Below, piece by piece: positions 16,999 to 25,897 of a stretch of 64,000 nt of DNA (position 1 is the first letter of the stretch; each line of letters opens with the position of its first letter). The position numbers and the translations under genes were made by a program. Under the pieces are notes generated by a model. That model worked only from the letters and a program-made list of their open reading frames with translations, had not been told where the DNA came from and did no database searches. The stretch is from JABMQB01 sp964408795. GTDB lineage: Bacteria; Bacteroidota; Bacteroidia; Bacteroidales; Prolixibacteraceae. The stretch is taken from contig CAYPAW010000054.1 of the NCBI GenBank assembly GCA_964408795.1, forward strand, positions 1 through 64,000, given 5' to 3'.

Positions 16999-19437
16999 AT
17001 GGGAATTCTGGACGAAGTCAACTTTCGAAATAGTGTTTTATCCGATGGGTTATCCGATGATGCGGATTTTATACCGATCATAGCAGACGGGAATGACAGT
17101 GAACTGCGTGATGTGGAAGTCCCGGATGTTTTACCTATCCTTCCCTTACGAAATACGGTTTTGTTTCCGGGAGTGGTTCTTCCCATCACCGTTGGGCGCC
17201 GCCGATCGTTGCAGCTTATCCGGGACGTTAATAAGGGAAGCAAATTGCTCGGGACCTTGGCACAGAGAGATTTCAATATGGATGAACCGGCACCCGGGGA
17301 TTTATACCCGGTGGGGACAGTGGCTGCCATATTGAAAATTCTGGAAATGCCGGATGGCTCAACGTCGGTAATTATTCAGGGAAAAAGAAGGTTTAGGGTA
17401 AGGGAGATGGTGACAGATCAGCCCTATTACAAGGCTACAGTGGATGTATTGAATGAAAAAGTACACCGTGGAGACAGTACGGAATTCAATGCGATTGTTG
17501 GTTCGCTCAAAGATCTCTCCATAAAAATTGCCCAGTTTGCTGCCAATGTACCTCCGGAAGCGACTTTTGCCGTGAAAAACATCGAAAACAGTACCTTCCT
17601 GATCAATTTTATTTGTTCCAATACGGATCTCAAGGTGCAGGACAAACAAAGCCTCCTTGAGATTGATGAACTCCGGGAACGGGGAGTTCAGGCAATCAGC
17701 TACCTGGTGAAGGAAGTCCAGATGCTTGAATTGAAAAACGATATCCAGTCGAAAGTAAAATCCGATATGGATAAACAACAGCGCGAATTTCTGCTCCATC
17801 AACAGATGAAAACCATACAGAATGAACTGGGAGGAAATCCGATGGAGCAGGAAATAGAGGAAATGAAGGCAAAAGCCAGGATAAAAAAGTGGGATGAAAC
17901 AACGGCGAACTTTTTTGAGAAGGAGGTTGATAAATTGCTACGGCTGAATCCGGCTGCCGGGGAGTATTCGGTTCAGTTCAGCTATTGCCAGACCTTGCTT
18001 GAGCTTCCATGGAATGAATATACCGAAGATAATTTTGATCTGAACCGGGCCCGGAAGATCCTCGATGAAGACCATTTTGGGTTGGAAACCGTCAAGGAGA
18101 GAATGCTGGAACACCTGGCTGTTCTGAAGCTGAAGAAAGACATGAAATCGCCCATTTTGTGCCTGTACGGGCCTCCGGGGGTGGGCAAAACATCCCTGGG
18201 GAAGTCGGTAGCAAGAGCTCTGGGGCGTAATTATGTGCGGATGAGCCTGGGCGGACTACACGATGAATCGGAAATCCGGGGACATCGAAAGACCTATATT
18301 GGTGCTATGCCCGGCAGAATCATCCAGAACATCAAAAAAGCTAGATCCTCCAATCCGGTGTTTATCCTGGATGAGATCGACAAAGTATCCAGGCAGTTTC
18401 ACGGAGATCCGGCATCGGCATTGCTGGAAGTACTCGATCCCGAACAGAATACCGGATTCCACGACAATTATGTGGAACTTGATTATGACCTGTCCAGGGT
18501 TCTTTTTATTGCGACAGGCAATACATTGAATACCATTGATCCGGCCCTTCGTGACAGACTGGAGTTGATTGAAGTAAGCGGGTACCTGGTGGAGGAAAAA
18601 GTGGAAATTGCCAAACGGCACCTGATCCCCAAACAATTGAAAAATCACGGTTTGAAAAGGGGAGATGTTAAATTTTCAAAGGAGATCCTGGAACATATCA
18701 TCGAGAATTATACCCGCGAATCGGGTGTCAGAGAACTGGATAAGAAGATTGCCAAGGTGATCCGGCGGATAGCCAAAAAGGTAGCCTTTGAAGAATCGTA
18801 CGATCCCCGACTTGCCCGTAAAGATATTCATGAATACCTGGGGGTCATTCAATATACCAAAGAGAAGTATCAGGGCAATGACGTTGCCGGTGTGGTAACC
18901 GGTCTTGCCTGGACCGCCGTGGGGGGAGAAATCCTGTATGTGGAATGCAGCCTCAGCAAAGGAAAAGGAACCCTGACACTGACAGGCAACCTGGGTGAGG
19001 TGATGAAAGAATCGGCCGTTATAGCCCTTGAATATCTAAAATCCCATGCCAGCTTCCTGAACCTGGAACCTGAAGTGTTTGAAACATGGAATGTTCATGT
19101 TCATGTGCCGGAAGGAGCAATCCCGAAAGATGGACCCTCGGCAGGTATTACCATGGTGAGTGCCATGGCTTCCGCTTATACAAAAAGAAAAGTGCGGAAA
19201 AATATGGCCATGACCGGCGAAATAACCCTGCGCGGCAAAGTGCTTCCCGTAGGGGGAATCAAGGAAAAAATACTGGCAGCCAAACGGGCTGGCATCAACC
19301 ACATCATCCTGTCGGAAGAGAATAAAAAAGACCTTTCTGAAATAAAGGATAAATATGTGAAAGGACTCACCTTCCACTTTGTAAAAACCATTCTGGATGT
19401 GCTCGAAATAACCCTCCTGAGAACAAAGGGTTCGTAG
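16999..19437 (+). CDS. lon: ATP-dependent protease Lon
   Basis: This 812-residue protein has an N-terminal LON substrate-binding domain (VLPILPLRNTVLFPG at about 42-56), a helical linker, and the AAA+ module with Walker A GPPGVGKT at 391-398 and Walker B VFILDEIDK. The C-terminal peptidase carries catalytic Ser714 in PKDGPSAGI and its Lys partner in GGIKEK (755-757). It degrades misfolded and regulatory proteins in the cytoplasm as a homohexamer. Length is usual for the family. The start at 16999 lies directly behind the rpmE2 terminator, so lon must be driven by a nearby promoter or by read-through. I see only a weak TAATTTCG element before the ATG. Confidence 0.97.
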   Translation: MGILDEVNFRNSVLSDGLSDDADFIPIIADGNDSELRDVEVPDVLPILPLRNTVLFPGVVLPITVGRRRSLQLIRDVNKGSKLLGTLAQRDFNMDEPAPGDLYPVGTVAAILKILEMPDGSTSVIIQGKRRFRVREMVTDQPYYKATVDVLNEKVHRGDSTEFNAIVGSLKDLSIKIAQFAANVPPEATFAVKNIENSTFLINFICSNTDLKVQDKQSLLEIDELRERGVQAISYLVKEVQMLELKNDIQSKVKSDMDKQQREFLLHQQMKTIQNELGGNPMEQEIEEMKAKARIKKWDETTANFFEKEVDKLLRLNPAAGEYSVQFSYCQTLLELPWNEYTEDNFDLNRARKILDEDHFGLETVKERMLEHLAVLKLKKDMKSPILCLYGPPGVGKTSLGKSVARALGRNYVRMSLGGLHDESEIRGHRKTYIGAMPGRIIQNIKKARSSNPVFILDEIDKVSRQFHGDPASALLEVLDPEQNTGFHDNYVELDYDLSRVLFIATGNTLNTIDPALRDRLELIEVSGYLVEEKVEIAKRHLIPKQLKNHGLKRGDVKFSKEILEHIIENYTRESGVRELDKKIAKVIRRIAKKVAFEESYDPRLARKDIHEYLGVIQYTKEKYQGNDVAGVVTGLAWTAVGGEILYVECSLSKGKGTLTLTGNLGEVMKESAVIALEYLKSHASFLNLEPEVFETWNVHVHVPEGAIPKDGPSAGITMVSAMASAYTKRKVRKNMAMTGEITLRGKVLPVGGIKEKILAAKRAGINHIILSEENKKDLSEIKDKYVKGLTFHFVKTILDVLEITLLRTKGS

Positions 19438-19634
19438 ATTGTTCCAAAATGGTTCCCTGGATATCGTTTTATCCGATATAAACACCCTGCTGTTTATAAG
19501 TTAATCCGGATCAACGCAACCTTTTGTTTCAATCCTGCATCCAATATTCTATATTGTAGAACTGATTTGGAACAATATTTGTTGCTGAGTTACGAAGACG
19601 TATAAAAGGCAGAATTACAGAAACACAGAAAATA

Positions 19635-19757
19635 ATGGAGCAGGTTAAAACAAAAGTCTGGAAAGTAAAAATCAGGGTTCCGGTTCAAGGGACAGACCCA
19701 AGAAGAATGAAGGAAGTTCGGACCATGGAATGGTCCTTCAAACTGGTGTTAAATTAA
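19635..19757 (+). CDS. possible 40-residue small protein, unknown function
   Basis: ATG at 19635 opens 40 codons (MEQVKTKVWKVKIRVPV..., ending SFKLVLN) and is followed 26 bp later by a strong terminator. The peptide is basic and amphipathic with alternating hydrophobic residues, as in a small beta-strand protein. I do not recognise it. The coding potential of so short a frame is uncertain, but its position right before a terminator and 197 bp after lon makes it the best candidate gene in this gap. Confidence 0.3.
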   Translation: MEQVKTKVWKVKIRVPVQGTDPRRMKEVRTMEWSFKLVLN

Positions 19758-19782
19758 TGGACCCGTAAAAACAACATACAAA

Positions 19783-19807
19783 GCCCTGCCCGCGAGCAGG
19801 GTTTTTT
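19783..19807 (+). terminator. rho-independent terminator, overlaps carB stop
   Basis: GCCCTGC / GCAGGG with loop CCGCGA is followed by TTTTTT. It ends plus-strand transcription coming from lon or the small ORF; its T run overlaps the stop codon of the convergent carB gene. Confidence 0.75.
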
Positions 19808-22800
19808 AGTTGGTATACTCATCCCAGCTTTTAATCGAAACCTCTTCTTTACCCAGTTTACAGAATGCATAGATAAAAGCGCTTGCAACCCGGGCGTTGG
19901 TGATCAACGGTATATTAAAATCAATGGAATTGCGTCGTATCTGGTATCCGTTTTTTAATTCCCGTCGGGTATAGTTTTTGGGAATGTTAATGACCAGGTC
20001 GATTTTTTTCTGCCGGATATACTCCAGGGTATTGGGGTGTCTGTCTTCTTCATCGGGCCAGTAAAGCAATGTATTTTCGATTCCATTATCTTTTAAGAAG
20101 CGATGGGTTCCTTCTGTGGCGAACAGGTGATATCCGCGTTCGGTCAGCATCCCGGCACTTTTCAGCAATTCCACTTTTGAACGGGAAGGGCCGGATGAGA
20201 TCAGTATATTTTTTTCCGGAATGGTGTATCCTACGGATAACATGGATTTCAGGATTGCTTCGTAGTAGGATTCACCGATGCATCCTACCTCCCCGGTAGA
20301 AGCCATATCCACTCCGAGTACCGGATCGGCATTCAGCAACCGGGCAAAAGAGAACTGAGGGGCTTTGACACCTACATAATCCAGCTCAAACAACGATTTG
20401 TCGGGTTTCTCAACCGGCATTCCCAGCATGACTTTCGTGGCGATATCGATCAGGTTGATTTTCATGACCTTGGAAACAAAAGGAAAACTCCGCGAAGCCC
20501 GTAGGTTGCATTCGATCACTTTGATATCGTTGTCTTTAGCCAGGAATTGTATGTTGAAAGGGCCGGTGATCTCAAGACCTTTGGCAATTTTCCTTGTGAT
20601 CTTTTTTATGCGGCGGATGGTTTCAATATACAGTTTCTGAGGGGGAAAAACAATGGTTGCATCGCCTGAATGGACACCGGCAAATTCGACGTGTTCCGAC
20701 ATAGCATAGGCAATAATTTCCCCTTCACGGGCCACAGCATCCATTTCAATTTCTTTGGCTTCCTCAATAAATTCGGTTACAACTACCGGATATTCCTTGG
20801 ATACATTAGCTGCTTCCATCAGGAAATGTTCCAGTTGGTCCGGATTGGACACTACCTTCATCGCCGCTCCCGATAAAACATAGGAAGGGCGGATCAGGAT
20901 CGGATAGCCCACTTCATCTGTGAATGCATGGATTCCTTCGATGGTTGATAACCTGGCCCAGCGGGGTTGATCAACGTCCAGTTTATCGAGCAGCGATGAA
21001 AATTTCTCCCGGTTTTCGGCACGATCAATGTGAACCGGTGAAGTGCCTAAAACCGTTACTCCCATCTTGTGAAGTTTCATGGCCAGGTTATTGGGTATTT
21101 GTCCCCCCATGGAAATGATGGTTCCGTAAGGTCTTTCAAGGTCGATCACATCCATAACACGTTCGAAGGACAGCTCATCGAAATAAAGCCTGTCACAGCT
21201 GTCGTAATCGGTACTCACGGTTTCAGGGTTGTAGTTCAGCATCACCGAACGATAGCCTACATCCCGGATGGTGTTTATGGCATTTACACTACACCAGTCA
21301 AATTCTACCGAACTCCCTATACGGTATGCTCCTGAACCAAGAACCACAACGGATTTTTTATCGTTCGTATAGTGAATGTCATTTTCGGTTCCATTGTATG
21401 TGAAGTACAGGTAATTGGTTTGGGCAGGATATTCTCCCGCGAGGGTATCAATCTGTTTTACTACCGGGAGAATTCCTTTTTCTTTTCTTCGGTTTCGTAC
21501 ACGGATCAGGTCATTCAGAATTTTTTCGTTGGGGCTGTTTTCCACAATCCGGGCGATCTGGAAGTCCGAAAAGCCGGTTTTTTTTGCTGTGATTAGAAGC
21601 TCCTCAGAAAGAGTGTCAATAGAGCGTACCTGAGCCAACATCCGGCTGATTTTATAAATATGGTTGAGTTTTTGCAAAAACCATCGGTCGATTTTTGTTT
21701 TTTCATAGATCCGGTCAAGGGAATCCCCTCTTTTGAATGCTTCGGCGATGGCAAAAATTCTGCGGTCTGTGGGATAGGCCAGTTCCTTATCCACTTCTTC
21801 GGGGTGGATGGTCCCGGTGTTTCCTACGAAACCATGCATCCCCAGGCCTACCATCCGTATTCCTTTCTGAATAGCCTCTTCAAACGAACGTCCGATGGCC
21901 ATGATTTCCCCGACGCTTTTCATGGAGCTTCCGATGTCTTTGGAAACACCGGTAAATTTGTTAAGGTCCCAACGGGGAATCTTCACAACGATATAATCCA
22001 GAGCCGGTTCGAAGCATGCTGTAGTAACTTTGGTCACGGCATTTTTCAATTCAAAGAGTCCGTAGCCGAGTCCCAGTTTGGCCGCTACGAAAGCCAGGGG
22101 ATAGCCGGTTGCTTTGGAAGCCAGGGCCGAGGAACGCGAAAGCCTTGCATTCACTTCAATAACCCGGTAATCATCCGATTCCGTATCCAGAGCAAACTGC
22201 ACATTGCATTCCCCGATTACTCCCACTTTTCGTATGATTTTGATGGCGATTTCCCTCAGTTTGTGGTATTCCGCATTGGATAATGTTTGGGAAGGTGCTA
22301 CAACAATGCTTTCCCCGGTGTGGATCCCCAGGGGGTCAAAATTTTCCATATTGCATACGGTAATGCAATTGTCGTAGCAATCTCGAACTACCTCATACTC
22401 TACTTCTTTCCACCCTTTGATGGATTCTTCAATCAGGATTTGCGGAGAATAGGTCAGTGCTTTGGATGCAAGGTTTTCCATCGCCTCTCTGGTTTCACAG
22501 AATCCACTTCCCAATCCTCCCAGGGTGTAGGCTGCCCGGATAATAACCGGGAATCCCAGTTTGTCCACTGCAGCCTTTGCTTCGTCAATGGATTTACAGG
22601 CAACACTCACCGGTGTTTTGACAGCTATATCTCCGAGCATGCTGGCAAACAGCTGACGGTCTTCGGTCTGTATGATCGATTGTACCGGAGTCCCAAGTAC
22701 TTCCACATGGTATTTTTCCAGGATGCCGGTTTCATAAAGTTTTACTCCACAATTCAAAGCTGTTTGCCCGCCAAAAGCAAGCAAAATGCCCTGAGGACGT

Positions 22801-23045
22801 TCTTTTTCGATGACTTTTTCTACAAAAAAGGGAGTTACCGGAAGAAAATAGATCGTATCTGCAATGTGCTCAGAAGTTTGAATGGTCGCAATATTCGGAT
22901 TAACCAGAACGGTTTCAATCCCTTCTTCCTTGAGGGCTTTTAACGCCTGGGACCCTGAATAGTCAAACTCTCCGGCCTCGCCAATTTTTAAAGCTCCTGA
23001 ACCGAGTATGAGGGCTTTGCTGATTTTGTTTTTTATCATGGTCAT
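19806..23045 (-). CDS. carB: carbamoyl-phosphate synthase large subunit
   Basis: The 1079-residue protein, a usual length, is made of two homologous halves. Each carries an ATP-grasp module: ILGSGALKIGEAGEFDYSG near the N-terminus and VLGSGAYRIGSSVEFDWCS in the second half. A C-terminal allosteric MGS-like domain follows (ILISSGPSRSKVELLKSAG). It makes carbamoyl phosphate from bicarbonate, two ATP and ammonia delivered from CarA, feeding both pyrimidine and arginine synthesis. Two ATG codons (23045 and 23039) are possible starts. It lies 35 bp behind carA in one operon, divergent from argR, which suggests arginine control. Confidence 0.96.
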   Translation of the reverse strand: MTMIKNKISKALILGSGALKIGEAGEFDYSGSQALKALKEEGIETVLVNPNIATIQTSEHIADTIYFLPVTPFFVEKVIEKERPQGILLAFGGQTALNCGVKLYETGILEKYHVEVLGTPVQSIIQTEDRQLFASMLGDIAVKTPVSVACKSIDEAKAAVDKLGFPVIIRAAYTLGGLGSGFCETREAMENLASKALTYSPQILIEESIKGWKEVEYEVVRDCYDNCITVCNMENFDPLGIHTGESIVVAPSQTLSNAEYHKLREIAIKIIRKVGVIGECNVQFALDTESDDYRVIEVNARLSRSSALASKATGYPLAFVAAKLGLGYGLFELKNAVTKVTTACFEPALDYIVVKIPRWDLNKFTGVSKDIGSSMKSVGEIMAIGRSFEEAIQKGIRMVGLGMHGFVGNTGTIHPEEVDKELAYPTDRRIFAIAEAFKRGDSLDRIYEKTKIDRWFLQKLNHIYKISRMLAQVRSIDTLSEELLITAKKTGFSDFQIARIVENSPNEKILNDLIRVRNRRKEKGILPVVKQIDTLAGEYPAQTNYLYFTYNGTENDIHYTNDKKSVVVLGSGAYRIGSSVEFDWCSVNAINTIRDVGYRSVMLNYNPETVSTDYDSCDRLYFDELSFERVMDVIDLERPYGTIISMGGQIPNNLAMKLHKMGVTVLGTSPVHIDRAENREKFSSLLDKLDVDQPRWARLSTIEGIHAFTDEVGYPILIRPSYVLSGAAMKVVSNPDQLEHFLMEAANVSKEYPVVVTEFIEEAKEIEMDAVAREGEIIAYAMSEHVEFAGVHSGDATIVFPPQKLYIETIRRIKKITRKIAKGLEITGPFNIQFLAKDNDIKVIECNLRASRSFPFVSKVMKINLIDIATKVMLGMPVEKPDKSLFELDYVGVKAPQFSFARLLNADPVLGVDMASTGEVGCIGESYYEAILKSMLSVGYTIPEKNILISSGPSRSKVELLKSAGMLTERGYHLFATEGTHRFLKDNGIENTLLYWPDEEDRHPNTLEYIRQKKIDLVINIPKNYTRRELKNGYQIRRNSIDFNIPLITNARVASAFIYAFCKLGKEEVSIKSWDEYTN

Positions 23046-23080
23046 CTTTTATAGCCAAAATACGCTATTCGAATTAGGAA

Positions 23081-24169
23081 TTACGATTCTTTTGATCCAA
23101 CCTCAATTTTCTTTATAAAAACATCGAATAAAAATTCTGTATCGGTAGGTCCGCCGGAAGCTTCAGGATGAAACTGTGTAGAAAAAAACGGTTTTGTTTT
23201 GTGCCGGATCCCTTCATTCGTCTGGTCGTTTACATTGATAAAAAAGGGTTCCCAATCTGGGGGTAACGTTTCCGGTGAAACAGCATATCCATGGTTTTGT
23301 GAGGTTATGAAACAACGGTTTGTTCCGGTCATGAGAACAGGCTGGTTATGGCTCCGGTGCCCGTATTTTAGTTTATAGGTATCGGCTCCGGCTGCTCTGG
23401 CCAGAAGCTGATTGCCCAGACAGATTCCCATGATGGGCCGGGTGTCGGCAAGAGCCTTTCGGAGGTTCCGGATGGTGGGTTCGCACATGGCTGGATCTCC
23501 CGGCCCGTTAGAAAGAAAAATTCCATCATAGGTTTCACGGGTGAAATCATAATCCCAGGGAACCCGGATCACCGTTGTATCCCTTTCCAGAAGACAACGA
23601 ATAATGTTGTTTTTCAATCCGCAATCCACCAGGACCACTCTGTGTTTCCCCTTGCCATAAACCTGACGGCTTGAAATGCTTGCCCTGGCAACAAGATTTT
23701 CCTTATTCGGATCCCGGAAAACGATCCCATCCCCCTCAAACTCAATTTTCCCCAACAAAGAACCCTTTTCCCTGAGAATCTTTGTCAAAGCTCTGGTATC
23801 TATATCAAACAATCCCGGAACATCGGATTCTTTAAGCCATTTCCCCAGGCTTTTTATGGCATTCCAATGGCTGTATTCAAAAGAATAATCGGAAATGATC
23901 AACCCCAGTACATGAACACGGGCGGATTCATAATGCCGGGAAATCCCATTTTTTGCTGTATTCTCAGGAACTCCGTAATTACCAACCATCGGATAGGTTG
24001 AAACAAGAATCTGCCCCGTATAGGAAGGATCCGTCAAACTCTCCGGATACCCGGTCATGGCGGTGTAGAAAACAACCTCCCCCGCCACAGAACGCTCTGA
24101 ACCAAAGGACTTCCCGATAAATTCCGTGCCATCCTCTAAAACCAACCTTGCCTGTCTGCATCGTACCAT
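23081..24169 (-). CDS. carA: carbamoyl-phosphate synthase small subunit, glutamine amidotransferase
   Basis: The 362-residue protein has the N-terminal CarA domain (LVLEDGTEFIGKSFG, AMTGYPESLTDPSYTGQIL) and a class I amidotransferase domain. The nucleophile is Cys250 in MGICLGNQLL, with His334 and Glu336 in FHPEASGG. It hydrolyses glutamine and channels ammonia to CarB. It is the first gene of carAB. Candidate promoters sit in the shared region with argR, one overlapping an ARG-box-like site. Most regulatory signals lie 180-220 bp upstream of the ATG; the leader between shows no strong hairpin. Confidence 0.96.
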   Translation of the reverse strand: MVRCRQARLVLEDGTEFIGKSFGSERSVAGEVVFYTAMTGYPESLTDPSYTGQILVSTYPMVGNYGVPENTAKNGISRHYESARVHVLGLIISDYSFEYSHWNAIKSLGKWLKESDVPGLFDIDTRALTKILREKGSLLGKIEFEGDGIVFRDPNKENLVARASISSRQVYGKGKHRVVLVDCGLKNNIIRCLLERDTTVIRVPWDYDFTRETYDGIFLSNGPGDPAMCEPTIRNLRKALADTRPIMGICLGNQLLARAAGADTYKLKYGHRSHNQPVLMTGTNRCFITSQNHGYAVSPETLPPDWEPFFINVNDQTNEGIRHKTKPFFSTQFHPEASGGPTDTEFLFDVFIKKIEVGSKES

Positions 24170-24333
24170 GGTGCCTTCTTTTTTAAAAAAAATGCGCCTG
24201 CACTATTTTTTCCCTAGTTCAAACGCATATACAATTGCAGTATCTCTAAACGCTCTTTGTTCCGGTTCATCGGTTGTGTTTACTTCCCCATTCCCGTATC
24301 GGCAGCAAAAATATAAATATTTCCGGTAAATCA

Positions 24334-24363
24334 TTTGATTATACAAACAAATGTATATTTTTG
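24334..24363 (+). promoter_or_regulatory. promoter of the argR operon
   Basis: TTTG (24334-24337), an 18-bp spacer and TATTTTTG (24356-24363) match the Bacteroidota consensus. The -7 element lies inside the first ARG-box-like site, so a bound repressor would block polymerase. Confidence 0.55.
24348..24355 (-). promoter_or_regulatory. candidate -7 box for carAB
   Basis: TACATTTG on the minus strand fits TAnnTTTG and overlaps the first ARG-box-like site. An alternative TATTTTTG lies at 24313-24306. Neither has a clear -33 TTG, so the true carAB start site is open. Confidence 0.35.
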
Positions 24364-24388
24364 CATAATATTTGCATATTTATACATT
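24350..24388. promoter_or_regulatory. tandem ARG-box-like operator between carA and argR
   Basis: Two 18-bp sites, AATGTATATTTTTGCATA (24350-24367) and TTTGCATATTTATACATT (24371-24388), are separated by exactly 3 bp (ATA). The 18-3-18 layout is the classical operator for an ArgR hexamer. Each half-site matches the enterobacterial core TGAAT-N4-ATTCA at 8 of 10 positions. The outer arms AATGTATA and TATACATT are perfect inverted repeats. Both divergent promoters overlap or abut the site. Confidence 0.6.
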
Positions 24389-24414
24389 AATTTTTGACTA
24401 TGAAACAATCCTTG

Positions 24415-24434
24415 ATCCCAATAGCTATCGGGAT
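24415..24434. repeat. ATCCCGAT-type intergenic palindrome, copy 1
   Basis: ATCCCAATAGCTATCGGGAT, one mismatch from a perfect 20-bp palindrome. Related copies occur at 25794, 28211 and 39271. Confidence 0.6.
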
Positions 24435-24458
24435 GGGACGAATTCTTTCGATGAACAC

Positions 24459-24493
24459 CGGGAATACCTTAAAAAATTAACAATGGTAATGAG
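24459..24493 (+). promoter_or_regulatory. 35-nt leader shared with the PII gene
   Basis: The 35 bases before the argR ATG are identical, except for one base, to the 35 bases before the PII gene at 39240. Both contain a four-codon reading frame (Met-Val-Met-Arg-stop) whose stop overlaps the main start as ATGA. The match continues for 10 nt into both coding regions. Confidence 0.6.
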
Positions 24494-24973
24494 ATGAAAA
24501 AAAAATTAGCGCGGCAGGTAGCGATCAGGAGGATCATCTCACAAGGTCATATACACAGTCAGGAGGATCTTTTGGATCAGTTAAAACAGGCAGGTTTTGA
24601 TCTTACGCAGGCAACCTTATCGCGTGATTTAAAGAACCTGAAGGTAGCGAAAGTTCCTGATCCGTCCGGCAGATATACCTATCTGATTCCGGAATCGGGT
24701 CAATCCGGAAACAAAGCATTGCAGAGGATAAATCTTCTTGCCGATGGGTTTAAAGGAATGGATTTTTCTGCAAATATAGCGATTATCAAGACCTTGCCGG
24801 GTTATGCAAACAGCATTGCTTCGGTGATTGACAATGCCAGTCCATGGGGTATTATGGGTACGGTTGCGGGGGATGACACCATACTGATTGTTTTGAGAGA
24901 AGGTATTTCCCGAAGAGAATTACTGGATTCGTTGATTCTGATTATGCCGGCATTAAAAGAAAAACTGAAATAG
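24494..24973 (+). CDS. argR: arginine repressor ArgR
   Basis: The 159-residue regulator has an N-terminal winged helix-turn-helix (RRIISQGHIHSQEDLLDQLK, then ATLSRDLKNLKVAKV) and a C-terminal oligomerisation and arginine-binding domain with the typical SPWGIMGTVAGDDTILIV, where the Asp pair binds arginine. It should act as a hexamer on the ARG-box-like pair about 100 bp upstream, controlling its own operon and carAB. Downstream genes follow on the same strand through argF' and hisA, so it may head a 9-kb operon, although gaps of 170 and 216 bp (before argG and argD) could hold extra promoters. Confidence 0.95.
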   Translation: MKKKLARQVAIRRIISQGHIHSQEDLLDQLKQAGFDLTQATLSRDLKNLKVAKVPDPSGRYTYLIPESGQSGNKALQRINLLADGFKGMDFSANIAIIKTLPGYANSIASVIDNASPWGIMGTVAGDDTILIVLREGISRRELLDSLILIMPALKEKLK

Positions 24974-25052
24974 ACAAAGGAAAGAGAAACAGGATCAAAT
25001 GGAACAGGCAGGTTTTCGATAGTATCTGTCATACGAATCAGACCATAACAAC

Positions 25053-25727
25053 ATGAAACAAGCATTGCAAAAAAGAATAAAGATTGAAATAGCCAACGAG
25101 GTTCACATTTCGTACATTGATACCATCAATCAGACCATTGAAGATGCTTCACGGGAGAGGGGAACAGGAATTGCCAGGCGAACCTATGAATACCTGAAAG
25201 AAAAGATGGTAGAAGGGAAAGCAATCATAGCCACCGATCCAAACGGCAAATTTGCCGGATTCTGTTATATTGAAACCTGGGGGCATGGACGGTTTGTGGC
25301 CAATTCCGGACTGATCGTCACACCGGAATACAGGGGATTGGGACTGGCTAAAGAGATCAAACGTCAGGCGTTTACCCTGTCGCGTAAACGCTATCCGGAA
25401 GCGAAGATTTTTGGACTGACAACCGGCCTTGCGGTGATGAAAATTAACCATGAACTGGGGTATCGACCTGTGACTTTTTCTGAACTCACCGATGATGATG
25501 AATTCTGGAAAGGATGCTCCGGATGCGTGAACTACGATATTCTTCTCCGTACAGGAAGGACGAAATGCTTATGCACCGGTATGTTATACGATCCGGGATG
25601 GGAAAAAAGCAAAAAAAACGGCATAATCAGAAAACGTTCCCTGCTGGAAAGTATCCAAAAATTAAAACGAAAAAACAACAAAGTGGGCGTGATAAAATTG
25701 TTGCTGATGATCCTTTCCTTTTTTTAA
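25053..25727 (+). CDS. GNAT N-acyltransferase, candidate first enzyme of arginine synthesis
   Basis: The 224-residue protein has the GNAT core: FAGFCYIETWG, then NSGLIVTPEYRGLGLAKEIKRQAF with the acyl-CoA-binding RGLGLA loop, and an unusual C-terminal part with several Cys (GCSGCVNY, KCLCTGMLYD) that may bind metal. It sits between argR and argG. No classical argA or argJ is visible, and the ArgF' protein of this cluster has a succinylornithine-type active site. It is therefore a good candidate for the enzyme that acylates glutamate (acetyl or succinyl) at the start of the pathway. This is inference from context and fold. Confidence 0.72.
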   Translation: MKQALQKRIKIEIANEVHISYIDTINQTIEDASRERGTGIARRTYEYLKEKMVEGKAIIATDPNGKFAGFCYIETWGHGRFVANSGLIVTPEYRGLGLAKEIKRQAFTLSRKRYPEAKIFGLTTGLAVMKINHELGYRPVTFSELTDDDEFWKGCSGCVNYDILLRTGRTKCLCTGMLYDPGWEKSKKNGIIRKRSLLESIQKLKRKNNKVGVIKLLLMILSFF

Positions 25728-25793
25728 TGTAACGAAAGGAACATCGTATGATGAAACAAGCATGGTTCAGATTTACTTCCTGGGCTATAATTA

Positions 25794-25813
25794 ATCCCGA
25801 TCGCTATCGGGAT
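25794..25813. repeat. ATCCCGAT-type intergenic palindrome, copy 2
   Basis: ATCCCGATCGCTATCGGGAT between the GNAT gene and argG. Arms of 8 bp pair around a 4-nt centre. Confidence 0.6.
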
Positions 25814-25897
25814 GCGGGTTTCATAGGTCATAAAATTGAACATACATTGATTGCGTTATATGCTGGATATACAAAATCTTAAATTTATTTTATACAC

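Noticed and set aside
24400..24480. 26-codon frame upstream of argR (MKQSLIPIAIGMG...), a possible leader peptide
   Set aside because: The central part is just the translation of palindrome copy 1, and there is no run of Arg codons as expected for arginine attenuation.
25748..25882. 44-codon frame between the GNAT gene and argG
   Set aside because: It reads through palindrome copy 2 (NPDRYRDAG), a chance product of the repeat. No other support.
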